From the NCBI RefSeq assembly GCF_000718025.1, contig NZ_JODS01000015.1, positions 62,001 to 126,000 on the forward strand: a stretch of DNA of 64,000 nt, given 5' to 3'. The notes under the pieces are model-generated. The model saw only the letters and a list, made by a program, of their open reading frames with translations, ran no database searches and was not told where the DNA came from. A program made the position numbers and the translations under genes. The stretch is from Kitasatospora purpeofusca. Its GTDB lineage: Bacteria; Actinomycetota; Actinomycetes; Streptomycetales; Streptomycetaceae. Below, piece after piece: positions 53,043 through 62,303 of this stretch. The stretch's first letter is position 1, and each line of letters starts with the position of its first letter.

Positions 53043-55463
53043 TTGCCCCACCCCGTTCCCCGCCGCAGCGCGCGGCGCGTCCACGCCCACCTGGGCCTGG
53101 TCTCCCTCGCCGCGAGCGCCCTGACCCTGCTCCCCGCCGGCGCGGCCCGTGCCGCCGGCGAGCCGGTGGCCGCCGGAGCCGCCTACACCGTCGCCTCCGT
53201 TGCCGGCGGCCAGTGCCTGGGCGGCCTGTGGGCCGCCGGCACCGACCGCACCCCGGTCGTGCAGCAGCCCTGCCAGGGCGTCCTGGGCCAGCGCTGGCAG
53301 TTCACCCTCAACGGCCGCGGCGGTTACCGGATAGCCGACCGCTCCGCCCCGCAGTCCTGTCTCAACGTCGAGGGCGCCTCCACCGCCCCCGGCGCCGCGC
53401 TGATCGAGTACGCCTGCGACGACTCGGCCAACGAGCAGTTCACCCTGGAGAGCGCGGCCGACGGCGCCTTCCTGGTCCACCCCGCCAACAGCGCGCTCTG
53501 CCTCGACCTGCCGAACGGCGCCCCCACGCCGAACGCGCGGATCCAGCAGTACACGTGCCACGGCGGCGTCAACCAGCAGTGGCTGCTGACCCGGGCCGAC
53601 CCGCTGGCCTTCGGCGACCCGGGCCTCGAACAGAACGGCAGCGGCTGGACGTTCGGCGCCCACACCGGCACCGCCGGGAACAACGCGCACCGCGGCTCGC
53701 GGGCCGCGTACCTGGACGCCGGCACCGGCTACCGGATCAGCCGGAGCACCACCGCGCCGCAGGCCGGCGGCTACGACATCGGCGCCTGGATCGCCTCCGG
53801 TGCGGCCGGAGGCACCCTGACCGTGCAGGTCAACGGCACCACCGCAGGCACCGTGACGATCCCCTCGCAGCGCGTCTACGCCCAGTACACGGTGTCCGGC
53901 GTGCGGGTGGCGGCGGGCGACACCGTCACCGTGGCCGTCGACTCGGCGCCCGGCGGCTGGGTCAACGTCGACGACGTCACCGTGGCCCCCGCCGCCCCCA
54001 ACGCGCCGCGGATCACCTCCTCCGACGCCACCGTCACGGCGATGTTCGAGTGGGCCCGGGCCAAGGCCAACTCCTTCAGCTCCCAGCCCGGCGCCACCGG
54101 CGCCCTCAACGCGGACGAGGGCAACAGCGGAGGCCGCGGCCAGGGCGTCTACGCCGCCTCCTACTGGGCCGGCTACCCGTACCGCTCCGGCTTCTACTCG
54201 CGGGACTTCGCCCACCAGGTGGTCGGCGCCCACCTGCTCGGCCTCGACGGCGCCACCAAGACGATGCTCCGCTCCTTCGCCTCCTCGGCGGCCGGCGCCC
54301 CGGACCACATGCCGTACTGGGCGGTCAACTTCGACGCGAAGACCCCGCTGTCGATCGACTACCGCAGCCCGACCTCGTTCGTCCGCGAGCTGCCCGCCGC
54401 CTTCGAGCTCGCCCAGAAGATCAACGAGGCGTACAGCTGGACCGGTGACACCGACTACCTGAACGACCCGGCGATGTCCGGCTTCGTCGCGAGCACCGTC
54501 GGCCCGTACATCACCGGCCACACCGGCCCGATCGACAACGGCGGCGTCCCCGTCGCCCAGGCCACCAGCGGCGACATCTTCAAGGGCGTCGCCAGCTACA
54601 ACGAGAACGGTGCCACGCTCGCCGAGTCCGGCGACGCCATCGCCTCCCAGTACCGGGCCTACCTGTCCGCCGCCGCGCTGGCCACCGCCAAGGGCGACAC
54701 CGCCGCGGCCGCCGGGCTGAACGACAGGGCCGCCACCCTGAAGTCCTACTTCAACTCCACCTGGAGCGTGGACCCGAGGAACCCCGGGCGGGTGGTGCGC
54801 GCCTACGACGTCAACGGCACCGCGTACAGCGACTGGGGCAAGGAGAACTCCTGGTTCGTCCCGCTCAAGGGGATCATGGACCCGGGTGCCCGGCAGAACG
54901 ACTACCTGGCCTGGATCGACGCCCAGGCCTCCGGCAGCGGCGCGCCCGAGAACCTGGAGGCCGCCACCTACCTGCCCGACGTCTTCTTCGCCCACAACCA
55001 GCCCGCGAACGGCTGGAAGTGGATGCGCTACGTCTACGACCGGGCCGGCGCCCTCCACAGCACCGGGCGCTTCCTCAACGGCGACTACCCCGAGATCGCC
55101 TTCACCCTGCTCGGCCAGACCGTCCAGGGCCTGCTGGGCGTCCAGCCCGACGCCGCCGGCCGGGCGCTGACCACCGCCTCCGGCCTGCCCGCCGACATGG
55201 GCTGGCTGCAGCTCAGCTCCGTCCCCGTCGGCACCGGCACGGTGACCCTGCGCCACGACGGCGGCACCCGGTCGACGCTGACCAACACCTCCGCCGCCGG
55301 GAACCTGACCTGGACCGCCCGGTTCACCGGCGCCCACAGCGGCATCACGGTCGACGGCGCCGCGCAGACCGCCCGCACCGTCACGGTCGACGGGACCGTG
55401 TACACCTACGCCACCGTCACCGTCCCGGCCGGTCGGACCTCGGTCGTCGAGGTCACCGGCTGA
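53043..55463 (+). CDS. secreted ricin-B-lectin/six-hairpin glycosidase-like protein
   Basis: Exported protein of about 806 residues. A signal peptide ends at GAARAAG (about residue 38). A ricin-type beta-trefoil (about 42-185) has QxW-like repeats (GQRWQFTL, NEQFTLES, NQQWLLTR). A jelly-roll, carbohydrate-binding-like domain follows (about 195-325), then an (alpha/alpha)6 six-hairpin region (about 335-740) and a short beta domain. I cannot name the glycosidase family. Start: GGAGG lies five bases before a TTG at 53043; an ATG at 53028 without a site is the alternative. Next to the LacI/ABC/GH36 genes it may attack the polymer outside the cell. Confidence 0.85.
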   Translation: MPHPVPRRSARRVHAHLGLVSLAASALTLLPAGAARAAGEPVAAGAAYTVASVAGGQCLGGLWAAGTDRTPVVQQPCQGVLGQRWQFTLNGRGGYRIADRSAPQSCLNVEGASTAPGAALIEYACDDSANEQFTLESAADGAFLVHPANSALCLDLPNGAPTPNARIQQYTCHGGVNQQWLLTRADPLAFGDPGLEQNGSGWTFGAHTGTAGNNAHRGSRAAYLDAGTGYRISRSTTAPQAGGYDIGAWIASGAAGGTLTVQVNGTTAGTVTIPSQRVYAQYTVSGVRVAAGDTVTVAVDSAPGGWVNVDDVTVAPAAPNAPRITSSDATVTAMFEWARAKANSFSSQPGATGALNADEGNSGGRGQGVYAASYWAGYPYRSGFYSRDFAHQVVGAHLLGLDGATKTMLRSFASSAAGAPDHMPYWAVNFDAKTPLSIDYRSPTSFVRELPAAFELAQKINEAYSWTGDTDYLNDPAMSGFVASTVGPYITGHTGPIDNGGVPVAQATSGDIFKGVASYNENGATLAESGDAIASQYRAYLSAAALATAKGDTAAAAGLNDRAATLKSYFNSTWSVDPRNPGRVVRAYDVNGTAYSDWGKENSWFVPLKGIMDPGARQNDYLAWIDAQASGSGAPENLEAATYLPDVFFAHNQPANGWKWMRYVYDRAGALHSTGRFLNGDYPEIAFTLLGQTVQGLLGVQPDAAGRALTTASGLPADMGWLQLSSVPVGTGTVTLRHDGGTRSTLTNTSAAGNLTWTARFTGAHSGITVDGAAQTARTVTVDGTVYTYATVTVPAGRTSVVEVTG

Positions 55464-55469
55464 CAGACC

Positions 55470-55514
55470 CCCGGCCGGGGCGCGGGATTCCCCCACGCCC
55501 GCGCCCCGGCCGGG
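55470..55514. terminator. 17-bp perfect hairpin terminator
   Basis: CCCGGCCGGGGCGCGGG pairs exactly with its complement over an 11-base loop, just after the glycosidase stop codon, in a convergent gap. Confidence 0.75.
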
Positions 55515-55565
55515 CCCCCGCGGCCCGTACCCGCCGCCTCGGAGCGGAGCGGGGGCGGGCCCGCG

Positions 55566-55609
55566 GACGACAGGGCTCCACCGGCCTGCGCCGGGTGGAG
55601 CCCGTCGTC
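55566..55609. terminator. second hairpin in the convergent gap
   Basis: GACGAC and GGGCTCCACC pair with GGTGGAGCCC and GTCGTC, with a single bulged A. It lies 53 bases beyond the TetR stop and probably ends that transcript. Confidence 0.7.
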
Positions 55610-55661
55610 GTTACCCTGCCTCGGTTCGGTTCGGCTCGCCTCGCCTCGCCTAGGGTCGCGG

Positions 55662-56231
55662 TCAGGCGGCGGGCCAGGCCCGCAGCAGCGCGTCCAGCGC
55701 GTCCAGGATCCGGGTCCAGCTGTCCTCGGCCGTGCGGGGGGTGTGCTGGAACCCGCCGGAGCGTTCGAGGGCGACATAGCCGTGGAAGGTGCTGCCGAGC
55801 AGCCGGACGGCGTCCGTCTCGTCGGGCTCGGCGAGCCGGTAGCCGCGCAGGATGGCCCGGGTCATCTGCGAGTGCCGGACGGCCGCGCTGGCGCGGGCCG
55901 TCTCCGGGTCGAGGTCCAGCTGCGCGGCGGCGTAGCGGCCGGGGTGCTCGTGCGCGTAGTCCCGGTAGGCGTTGGCGAAGGCGGTCAGGGCGTCCTTGCC
56001 GGCCCGGCCCGCCAGCGCGGCGGCGGCACGGTCGGCGAGTTCCTCCAGGGCCAGCAGGGCGATCCTGGTCTTGAGGTCCTGGGAGTTCTTGACGTGGGAG
56101 TAGAGGCTCGCGTCCTTGACGCCGAAGCGCCGCGCGAGCGCGGAAACGGTCACCTTGTCGAAGCCGACCTCGTCGGCGAGTTCCGCCCCCGCCGCCGTCA
56201 GGCGCTCGGTGTTCAGTCCCACGCGTGCCAT
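55662..56231 (-). CDS. TetR family repressor (WHG-type C-terminal domain)
   Basis: Repressor of 189 residues. The helix-turn-helix is VTVSALARRFGVKDASLYSH near residues 30-50, and the C-terminal domain (LRGYRLAEPDETDAVRLLGS, HGYVALERSGGF) fits the TetR_C_33/WHG ligand-binding type. The ATG at 56231 has AGAGGA upstream; a TTG 27 bases earlier is less likely. It diverges from the FBP zinc-finger gene, with a double CCTAGG palindrome between them that is the obvious operator for both. Confidence 0.93.
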   Translation of the reverse strand: MARVGLNTERLTAAGAELADEVGFDKVTVSALARRFGVKDASLYSHVKNSQDLKTRIALLALEELADRAAAALAGRAGKDALTAFANAYRDYAHEHPGRYAAAQLDLDPETARASAAVRHSQMTRAILRGYRLAEPDETDAVRLLGSTFHGYVALERSGGFQHTPRTAEDSWTRILDALDALLRAWPAA

Positions 56232-56266
56232 GCCCGTCCTCTCGCTCACCTGGGGCAATAATACAT

Positions 56267-56287
56267 TTGCCTAGGACGCCTAGGTAA
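56267..56287. promoter_or_regulatory. double CCTAGG operator
   Basis: Two CCTAGG palindromes separated by ACG, flanked by TTG and TAA, make a 21-bp near-palindrome. It sits 36 bases from the TetR start and 16 bases from the FBP ATG, so it overlaps the expected promoters of both. Confidence 0.7.
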
Positions 56288-56302
56288 TTTACGTTGCTTC
56301 CT

Positions 56303-56788
56303 ATGAAGCCATTGACCGAACCCGAGATCCGCGCCGCCTTCGTCAACTGCACCAAGGGTGAGGCCTCGCGCCTGAACGTCCCCCGCGACCTGGCCGAGCA
56401 GCCCTGGGACGACCTGGACTTCCTCGGCTGGCGCGACCCGCAGGCCCCCGACCGGGCCTACCTCGCCGCCGTGCTCGACGGCCGCCCGGTCGCGGTCGCG
56501 CTGCGCTCCTCCGGCGCCGCCTCCTGGCAGGCCCGCCGCAGCCTCTGCTCGCTGTGCGTCACCACGCACACCGGGGGCGTCTCGCTGCTGGTGGCGCCCC
56601 GCGCCGGGAAGGCCGGCAAGCAGGGCAACTCCGTCGGCGCGTACATGTGCGCCGACCTCGCCTGCTCGCTGTACGTCCGCGGCAAGAAGGAGGTCGGCAC
56701 CAAGCTGCACGAGTCGCTCACGCTGGAGGAGAAGATCGAGCGCACGGTCGCCAACCTCGCCGCCTTCGTCGCCAAGGTGATGGCGTGA
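56303..56788 (+). CDS. FBP-domain (FusB-like, EF-G-binding type) zinc-finger protein
   Basis: Protein of 161 residues of the FBP family. Its C-terminal treble-clef zinc finger resembles FusB, which binds elongation factor G. The finger is seen as SLCSLCVTTH and YMCADLACSLY (C-x2-C and C-x4-C). The N-terminal part opens TEPEIRAAFVNCTKGEASRL. It may affect ribosome release or fusidic-acid-type drug tolerance, which is inference from the family. No ribosome-binding site stands before the ATG at 56303, and the operator ends 15 bases away, so a leaderless or near-leaderless message is plausible. A TTG at 56294 is an alternative start. Confidence 0.9.
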   Translation: MKPLTEPEIRAAFVNCTKGEASRLNVPRDLAEQPWDDLDFLGWRDPQAPDRAYLAAVLDGRPVAVALRSSGAASWQARRSLCSLCVTTHTGGVSLLVAPRAGKAGKQGNSVGAYMCADLACSLYVRGKKEVGTKLHESLTLEEKIERTVANLAAFVAKVMA

Positions 56789-57015
56789 CCCTCCCCGGCG
56801 CCGTCGCCGGGGTGGCGGCGTGACGCTCCCCGCCGCCGCCCCCGCCGGTGCGCGCCGGTGGCCGGAGTCGGCCGTTCGACGGTACGGGGGCGGCCCGGCC
56901 GGGCATACTGAGGAGACCGCCGGGCCCGCCCGGCGGTGATCCGACGAACCGTCAGTTCCCCTCAGCGAGCGGCGGTTCGAGTACCCGGCGGCCGCTCCCG
57001 AACCCAGGGAGGGCC

Positions 57016-58272
57016 ATGTCCGAGGAGATACCGGGCGCCGAGCAGCCGCCACCGCAGGACGGACCGTCCGACGCCGTCGCCGGATCCTCCGACCACGTCG
57101 CACCGTCCGGCACCGCCCAGGCCGCCTTCGAACGGTGCGCCCGGCTGGTGCTCGCCGGCCGCTACGAGGAAGCCCTGACGGCGACCGAGGAGACGGCCGC
57201 GCTCCTCCGCGGGCACACCGCCGGCAGCCGCCCCGCGAACCGGGAGGCGGCGGCCGCACTCGCCTACGTCCTGGTGCTCCGCTGCGAGGCGCTGGCCAAA
57301 CTCGGCCGCTGGGACGAGTGCCTGCGCACCGCCTCCGAGGCGGTCGACCTGGGGCGCGGACAGGCCGTGACCGCGCCGTTCACCGCCCCGCTCGGCGCCA
57401 CCCTGCTCGGCCTCGGCACCGCGCTGTGGGGCCTCGGGCGCCCGCAGGAGGCGGTCGCCGTGACCCGGGAGTCCGTCGACCTGCACCGGCAGCTCGCCCG
57501 CGCCGACCACGCCTTCCGGCCGCAGCTCGCCAACGCGCTCAGCCAGCTCGGTGTGGTGCTGTCCCGGCTCGGTCGGCACGCCGAGGCCCTGGACGTCACC
57601 AAGGAATCGGTGACCCTCTACCGCCGGCTGGTCGCGGTGGACCAGGCCGTCCACACCCACGGACTCGCCCAGGCGGTCAACAACCTGGCCCGCCGCCAGT
57701 CGGCGCGCAACCAGCACCGCCGGGCGCTCAGGAGCATCCAGGAGGCCGTGGCGCTCTACCGCCGGCTGGCCGCGGCCAATCCGGCGGTCCACCGCCGGGA
57801 CCTCGCGATGGCGCTGGGCAACGCGGCCCGGATGCACAACGGCCGGGCCGAGTCGCTGGCCGCCGTGGCGGAGGCGGTCGCCATCCTGGAGGAACTGGAC
57901 CGGGCCGAACCGGGCGTCCACGGCGGGCTGTTCGCCGACTCGCTGTCCCTGCACGCGGCGGCGCTCGCCGACCTGGGGCGGTTCCGGGAGGCGGCCGAGG
58001 TCACCACCAGGGCGGTAGCGATGATGCGGGAGCAGGCCGCGCTCAACCCGGTGGCGCGGCGCGGCGACCTGGGCCTGGCGCTGGCGTTCCACGCCCGGGT
58101 CCGGGCCGAGGCCGGCCTCGACCTGGCCGGCGGTCTGGCCGCGGCGACGGAGGCGGTCGCGCTGATGCGCGTCCTCGCGGCCGAGATCCCGGCCCTCTAC
58201 ACGTCCCCGCTCGCCGAGGTCGTCGCCCTGGAGAGCCGGCTGCGCGCGGCCGTACCGCGGGACACGCCCTGA
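57016..58272 (+). CDS. tetratricopeptide-repeat protein
   Basis: Soluble helical protein of 418 residues. After a disordered acidic/Pro-rich leader (about 35 residues) come eight to nine TPR-like helical pairs, such as ARLVLAGRYEEALTATEETA, LGRPQEAVAVTRESVDLHRQ and LGRHAEALDVTKESVTLYRR. No catalytic domain, CHAT protease or DNA-binding domain is attached, so it is probably a scaffold or peptide-binding protein. AGGGAGGG precedes the ATG. The small protein gene 78 bases downstream on the same strand may be its partner. Confidence 0.9.
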   Translation: MSEEIPGAEQPPPQDGPSDAVAGSSDHVAPSGTAQAAFERCARLVLAGRYEEALTATEETAALLRGHTAGSRPANREAAAALAYVLVLRCEALAKLGRWDECLRTASEAVDLGRGQAVTAPFTAPLGATLLGLGTALWGLGRPQEAVAVTRESVDLHRQLARADHAFRPQLANALSQLGVVLSRLGRHAEALDVTKESVTLYRRLVAVDQAVHTHGLAQAVNNLARRQSARNQHRRALRSIQEAVALYRRLAAANPAVHRRDLAMALGNAARMHNGRAESLAAVAEAVAILEELDRAEPGVHGGLFADSLSLHAAALADLGRFREAAEVTTRAVAMMREQAALNPVARRGDLGLALAFHARVRAEAGLDLAGGLAAATEAVALMRVLAAEIPALYTSPLAEVVALESRLRAAVPRDTP

Positions 58273-58350
58273 GCGTCCTCCCGCGAGATGCCCCGCCCGA
58301 CCACCCGGGCGGGGCCGCGTCGGATCGGCGGCCGGCTCGTTGGACCGGGC

Positions 58351-58845
58351 ATGGCGGACGACACGGACGAGACGGACGGCCCGGGTGACGGTGGCTCGGT
58401 GCCGATGGTGTGGGCCCTGGCAGTGCGTGCGGTGGAGCTCGGACCACCCTTCGCCGAACTGATCGTGGAGATCGGCCCCGCCCTGTTCGCGGCCTTCGTC
58501 GACAACGCGGTGGACAGCGGGTTCGTCCTGGCCGCGGGGGAGCCGCCCGCCACCACCGCCGTGGTGGAACTGGCGGGGAACGCCCTGGTCCGGCTGGTCA
58601 TGGTGGGCGGCCGGCAGGCCTGGGAGCCGGCCTCCGACGTGCTGGCCTCGCCCGGCTGGCTGACGGCCGCCGCCGGACGGCGCGCCGTCGTGGTGCTCGT
58701 CGTGCCGCCCGGCACCTGGCCGCCGGGCCTGATGGATCTCGACCCGGCGGCCGGTGCCGAGCTGCTGACCCGCAGCCTGGAGTCGGCCCGGGCGGCCGGA
58801 GCGGTGCTGCACGGCACCGCCGGCTACCGGCGGCAGGACGACTGA
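58351..58845 (+). CDS. hypothetical protein after the TPR gene
   Basis: Protein of 164 residues. An acidic, Asp/Gly-rich leader (about 20 residues) is followed by a globular part with VWALAVRAVELGPPFAELIV, a central ATTAVVELAGNALVRLVMV and the hydrophobic strand RRAVVVLVVPPGTWPP. There is no signal peptide and no recognised domain. The ATG at 58351 has only a weak G-rich site; an in-frame start at 58288 is possible. Location behind the TPR protein gene suggests co-expression. It converges on the beta-propeller gene. Confidence 0.75.
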   Translation: MADDTDETDGPGDGGSVPMVWALAVRAVELGPPFAELIVEIGPALFAAFVDNAVDSGFVLAAGEPPATTAVVELAGNALVRLVMVGGRQAWEPASDVLASPGWLTAAAGRRAVVVLVVPPGTWPPGLMDLDPAAGAELLTRSLESARAAGAVLHGTAGYRRQDD

Positions 58846-58850
58846 CCGGC

Positions 58851-58872
58851 CCCCGCCCGGGGCAGGGCGGGG
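58851..58872. terminator. hairpin between convergent genes
   Basis: CCCCGCCC pairs with GGGCGGGG across a six-base loop in the 61-base gap between the hypothetical gene and the beta-propeller gene. Confidence 0.6.
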
Positions 58873-58906
58873 CAGCGCAGGGACCGGCGGGTGGCGGTCG
58901 GCGGCG

Positions 58907-60226
58907 TCAGTGCGCCGCCGGGCCGCTCCACCCGGCGGGTACGTGGCCGAGCCGGACGCGCTGCGGGTGGTCGCCGACATCGACCGAGGAGGTGCGCTGC
59001 CCGGTGGCGAAGTCGATGGCGCTGACCCGGTCGGCCCCGGCCTCGGACACGATGCAGGAAGTCCCGTCGCCGTTGACGGTCGCCCAGTAGGGCTTGACGG
59101 CGGGCACCAGCGGCCCCTCCTGGAGGGTCGTCCGGTCGACCACGGTGGCGTAGTCGTCCACGGTGCCCGCGACGCAGAGCTTGTCCCCGGCGGGGCTCAT
59201 CGCCAGGCCGTGGTGGCGGGAGTCGTTGACCCAGGTGGTGCGGTCCTCGTTGGTCGCGGGGTTGGTGGGGAGGGTCCTGATCCGGGTGATCCGGTCGGTG
59301 GCGACGTCGTACTCGACCAGGCCGTTGAAGAAGGAGACCTGGAAGTACAGCGTCGAACCGTCCGGACTGAACGCGGCGGGGCGGACGGCGTCGGACAGGT
59401 CGGGGCGGCCGAAGGCGTCCAGCCGCTCCCGCATGTCGATCACCCGCACGGTGCGGAAGGTCGTCGCGTCGGCCACGGTGATCCGGCGGTCGCCCTTGGT
59501 CCAGTCCAGCCAGGGGGCGTCGAGGGCGGTGGTGACGTCGCCGATCGACATGTTCCAGATGTACCGGCCGCCGTCGGTGAAGAGGTTCTCGTGCGGCTTG
59601 TCGCCGGTCCGGAACGAGCCGAGCTGGCGGCCGGTGGCGATGTCGAGGACGTGCACGGTGTTGGCGGTGGAGGCGGAGACCACGACCCGGGTGCCGTCGG
59701 GCGAGAGCGCCATGTGGTCGGCCCGGTAACCCGCGACCGGGAAGCGCCAGTTGATCCGGCCGCTGGCGAGGTCGATGGACACCACGTCGGCGAAGCTCGG
59801 CCGGGAGACGACGACGGCCGTGCCGTCCGGGGTCGAGTACATGTCGTCGACGAACTGGTCGTGGCCCTCGCCGGGGCCGAGCCTGATCCCGAGGAAGTAG
59901 CCCAGCTTGATCGGGTCGAGGTAGATCTCGGTGAGGCGCCGGTCCTTGTCGGGGACGACGTCGATCCGGCCGATCCGGGCCAGGTCGCCGCGGGAGGTGA
60001 TGACGTCGGCGGTGCCGTCCCAGTTGTTGCCCACGAACATCACCTCCCGCAGTGCGGCGGCACCGGCCGGTCCGGGGCGTTCCGCCGTGCCGGCGGTCGC
60101 GGTGGCGCCCGGCAGGGTCAGGCCGAGCACGGCCGCGATGCCGAGGAGGGTGCGCAGGCGTCGGGGGTGTTGGGGGCGCCGGGTGCGCCCGGGGCGCGGG
60201 GTTCGGGGGAGGGAGGTCGAGGACAT
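58907..60226 (-). CDS. secreted YncE-type beta-propeller protein
   Basis: Exported protein of 439 residues with a strongly basic signal peptide (hydrophobic core TLLGIAAVLGLTLPGATA, cleavage near residue 46). The mature chain has repeated propeller blades with SPDGT and VxxxD motifs: MALSPDGTRVVVSASTANTV, AAFSPDGSTLYFQVSFFN, LAMSPAGDKLCVAGT. A seven-bladed YncE/surface-antigen-like propeller is likely. Such proteins bind ligands or partners at the cell surface; none is known here. AAGGAG precedes the ATG. It diverges from another secreted-protein gene. Confidence 0.88.
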   Translation of the reverse strand: MSSTSLPRTPRPGRTRRPQHPRRLRTLLGIAAVLGLTLPGATATAGTAERPGPAGAAALREVMFVGNNWDGTADVITSRGDLARIGRIDVVPDKDRRLTEIYLDPIKLGYFLGIRLGPGEGHDQFVDDMYSTPDGTAVVVSRPSFADVVSIDLASGRINWRFPVAGYRADHMALSPDGTRVVVSASTANTVHVLDIATGRQLGSFRTGDKPHENLFTDGGRYIWNMSIGDVTTALDAPWLDWTKGDRRITVADATTFRTVRVIDMRERLDAFGRPDLSDAVRPAAFSPDGSTLYFQVSFFNGLVEYDVATDRITRIRTLPTNPATNEDRTTWVNDSRHHGLAMSPAGDKLCVAGTVDDYATVVDRTTLQEGPLVPAVKPYWATVNGDGTSCIVSEAGADRVSAIDFATGQRTSSVDVGDHPQRVRLGHVPAGWSGPAAH

Positions 60227-60309
60227 CGGGGGCTCCTTGGAGAGCGGTGCTCCGGGGGTACTCGACGGTAGGGAGCGCCCGGTGCCGCTGGCAAGAGGCG
60301 TGCGGCGTC

Positions 60310-60330
60310 TTGCTGACGATTCGTCAACAA
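60310..60330. promoter_or_regulatory. near-palindromic operator in divergent region
   Basis: TTG-TGACG and CGTCA-CAA arms are arranged symmetrically around ATT with one mismatch, a 21-bp near-palindrome between the two divergent secreted-protein genes, 16 bases upstream of a -35 box. Confidence 0.5.
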
Positions 60331-60345
60331 GTCGCGCCAGGCTCC

Positions 60346-60374
60346 TTGACGGTGCATGGACACCGCTCTACAAC
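60346..60374 (+). promoter_or_regulatory. HrdB-like promoter
   Basis: TTGACG (60346-60351) and TACAAC (60369-60374) are 17 bases apart, close to the vegetative sigma consensus of Streptomyces. It points to the gene starting at 60466, giving a leader of about 85 bases. Confidence 0.6.
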
Positions 60375-60378
60375 GTAG

Positions 60379-61131
<753 letters not shown>

Positions 61132-61228
61132 CGGCACCCGCCGCCGGCCCGGACACGCCGCCGGCCCGGACGCGTCGTCCCCCGACGCATCCGGGCCGGC
61201 GGTCCCGTGTCGCAGGTACGCCTGCGGC

Positions 61229-62209
61229 TCAGACGCCGGTGGCCGTCACCGAGGCCGCGACCGTCAGCATCGCGTCGTTGGCGCCCTTCGCACCAGTCAG
61301 CTCCGGCTGCTTCAGCCGGATCAGCTCCTGCTCGTACGCGGACTCGACGGTGAACCAGACGCCGACCACATTGACCCGCGCCTTGCAGTCGACGTCCGCG
61401 GTGGCGGTGGCGATCTCCTCGGCCGACGGGGTCGCGGTGGCGCCCCAGCGCGGGTCCTTCAGGGCGTCCCCGGGAGTGCCGTAGGAGTACCCGCGCTCGG
61501 CCATGCAGCGCGACCAGTCCTGGAAGACCGCCAGGACCCGCGGGTCCTGCCGCGAGCGCTCGAAGCCCTCGTAGTTGACCCCCACCGCGACATCGGCGTC
61601 CCGACCGGTGCCGCCGCGCGCGGTCAACTGCCGCTGCGCGTCCGCGATGCACCCGCCGGACGGCAGCTTCTTGCCCCGGTACTCGGTGGCGGTGCCGGGG
61701 GCGGGCCTGCCGTCCGGACCGAGGCCGGCACCGAGCACGGTGGTGACGTCGGGGCTGACGGACGGCGCCGCGCCCGGCTTCTTCCCGCGGTCCGGGTCGG
61801 GCGAGTGGTAGCCGTTCGCGGAGACGTCGGAGATCTCCACCGGGTCGTAGCGGTGGGAGGTCTGGGTCGTGGCGGGCGCGGTCGGCGTCGGCGCGGAGTA
61901 GTCCAGGCCGAACCCCCGGACGCACCGGGTGACCAGCACGCCCTGGGCCGTGTCGAGCTGCCGGAACTGCTCCCCGCTCAGCAGGTACGCCTCGATCGGC
62001 AGGGTCCGGTCGTCCACCCGGCTCAGCCGGGGGACGTCCCCGATCGGCGGCGGCTCCATCGGAGCGAGGGTGGCGGACGGCGGCGCGGCGGCTGCGGCGG
62101 TGTTCGTGGCGGGACCGGAGGCGCAGCCGGCGGTCAGGGCCAGGGCGGCGGTGAGAGCGGCGGTCAGCAGCAGGACCGGCAGCGGGCGGCCGCGGCGCGG
62201 GGGTGTCAT
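61229..62209 (-). CDS. putative lipoprotein, unknown function
   Basis: Protein of 326 residues with a lipoprotein signal (basic MTPPRRGRP, hydrophobic core, lipobox LTAGC near residue 28). An Ala/Pro linker follows, then a domain with five Cys (VTRCVRGFG, SGGCIADAQ, WSRCMAERG, DVDCKARV) arranged as in other actinobacterial lipoproteins of unknown role. SRCMAERGYSYGTPGDAL resembles a motif common in such proteins, where one Cys pair precedes a conserved Met-Ala-Glu. GAGGAG precedes the ATG. It is transcribed after the I36 inhibitor gene but behind its hairpin. Confidence 0.85.
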   Translation of the reverse strand: MTPPRRGRPLPVLLLTAALTAALALTAGCASGPATNTAAAAAPPSATLAPMEPPPIGDVPRLSRVDDRTLPIEAYLLSGEQFRQLDTAQGVLVTRCVRGFGLDYSAPTPTAPATTQTSHRYDPVEISDVSANGYHSPDPDRGKKPGAAPSVSPDVTTVLGAGLGPDGRPAPGTATEYRGKKLPSGGCIADAQRQLTARGGTGRDADVAVGVNYEGFERSRQDPRVLAVFQDWSRCMAERGYSYGTPGDALKDPRWGATATPSAEEIATATADVDCKARVNVVGVWFTVESAYEQELIRLKQPELTGAKGANDAMLTVAASVTATGV

Positions 62210-62248
62210 GCGGGGCTCCTCGGGCACCCGCCCGCGCGGTGCCGCGGG

Positions 62249-62288
62249 CGGTTCGGCGGGCGGTTCGGCGGGCGGTTCGGCGGGTGGT
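62249..62288. repeat. 12-bp CGGTTCGGCGGG tandem repeat
   Basis: About three and a half contiguous copies of CGGTTCGGCGGG lie 40 bases upstream of the lipoprotein start. No function is evident. Confidence 0.75.
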
Positions 62289-62303
62289 GCGGGGGAGTGG
62301 GTG

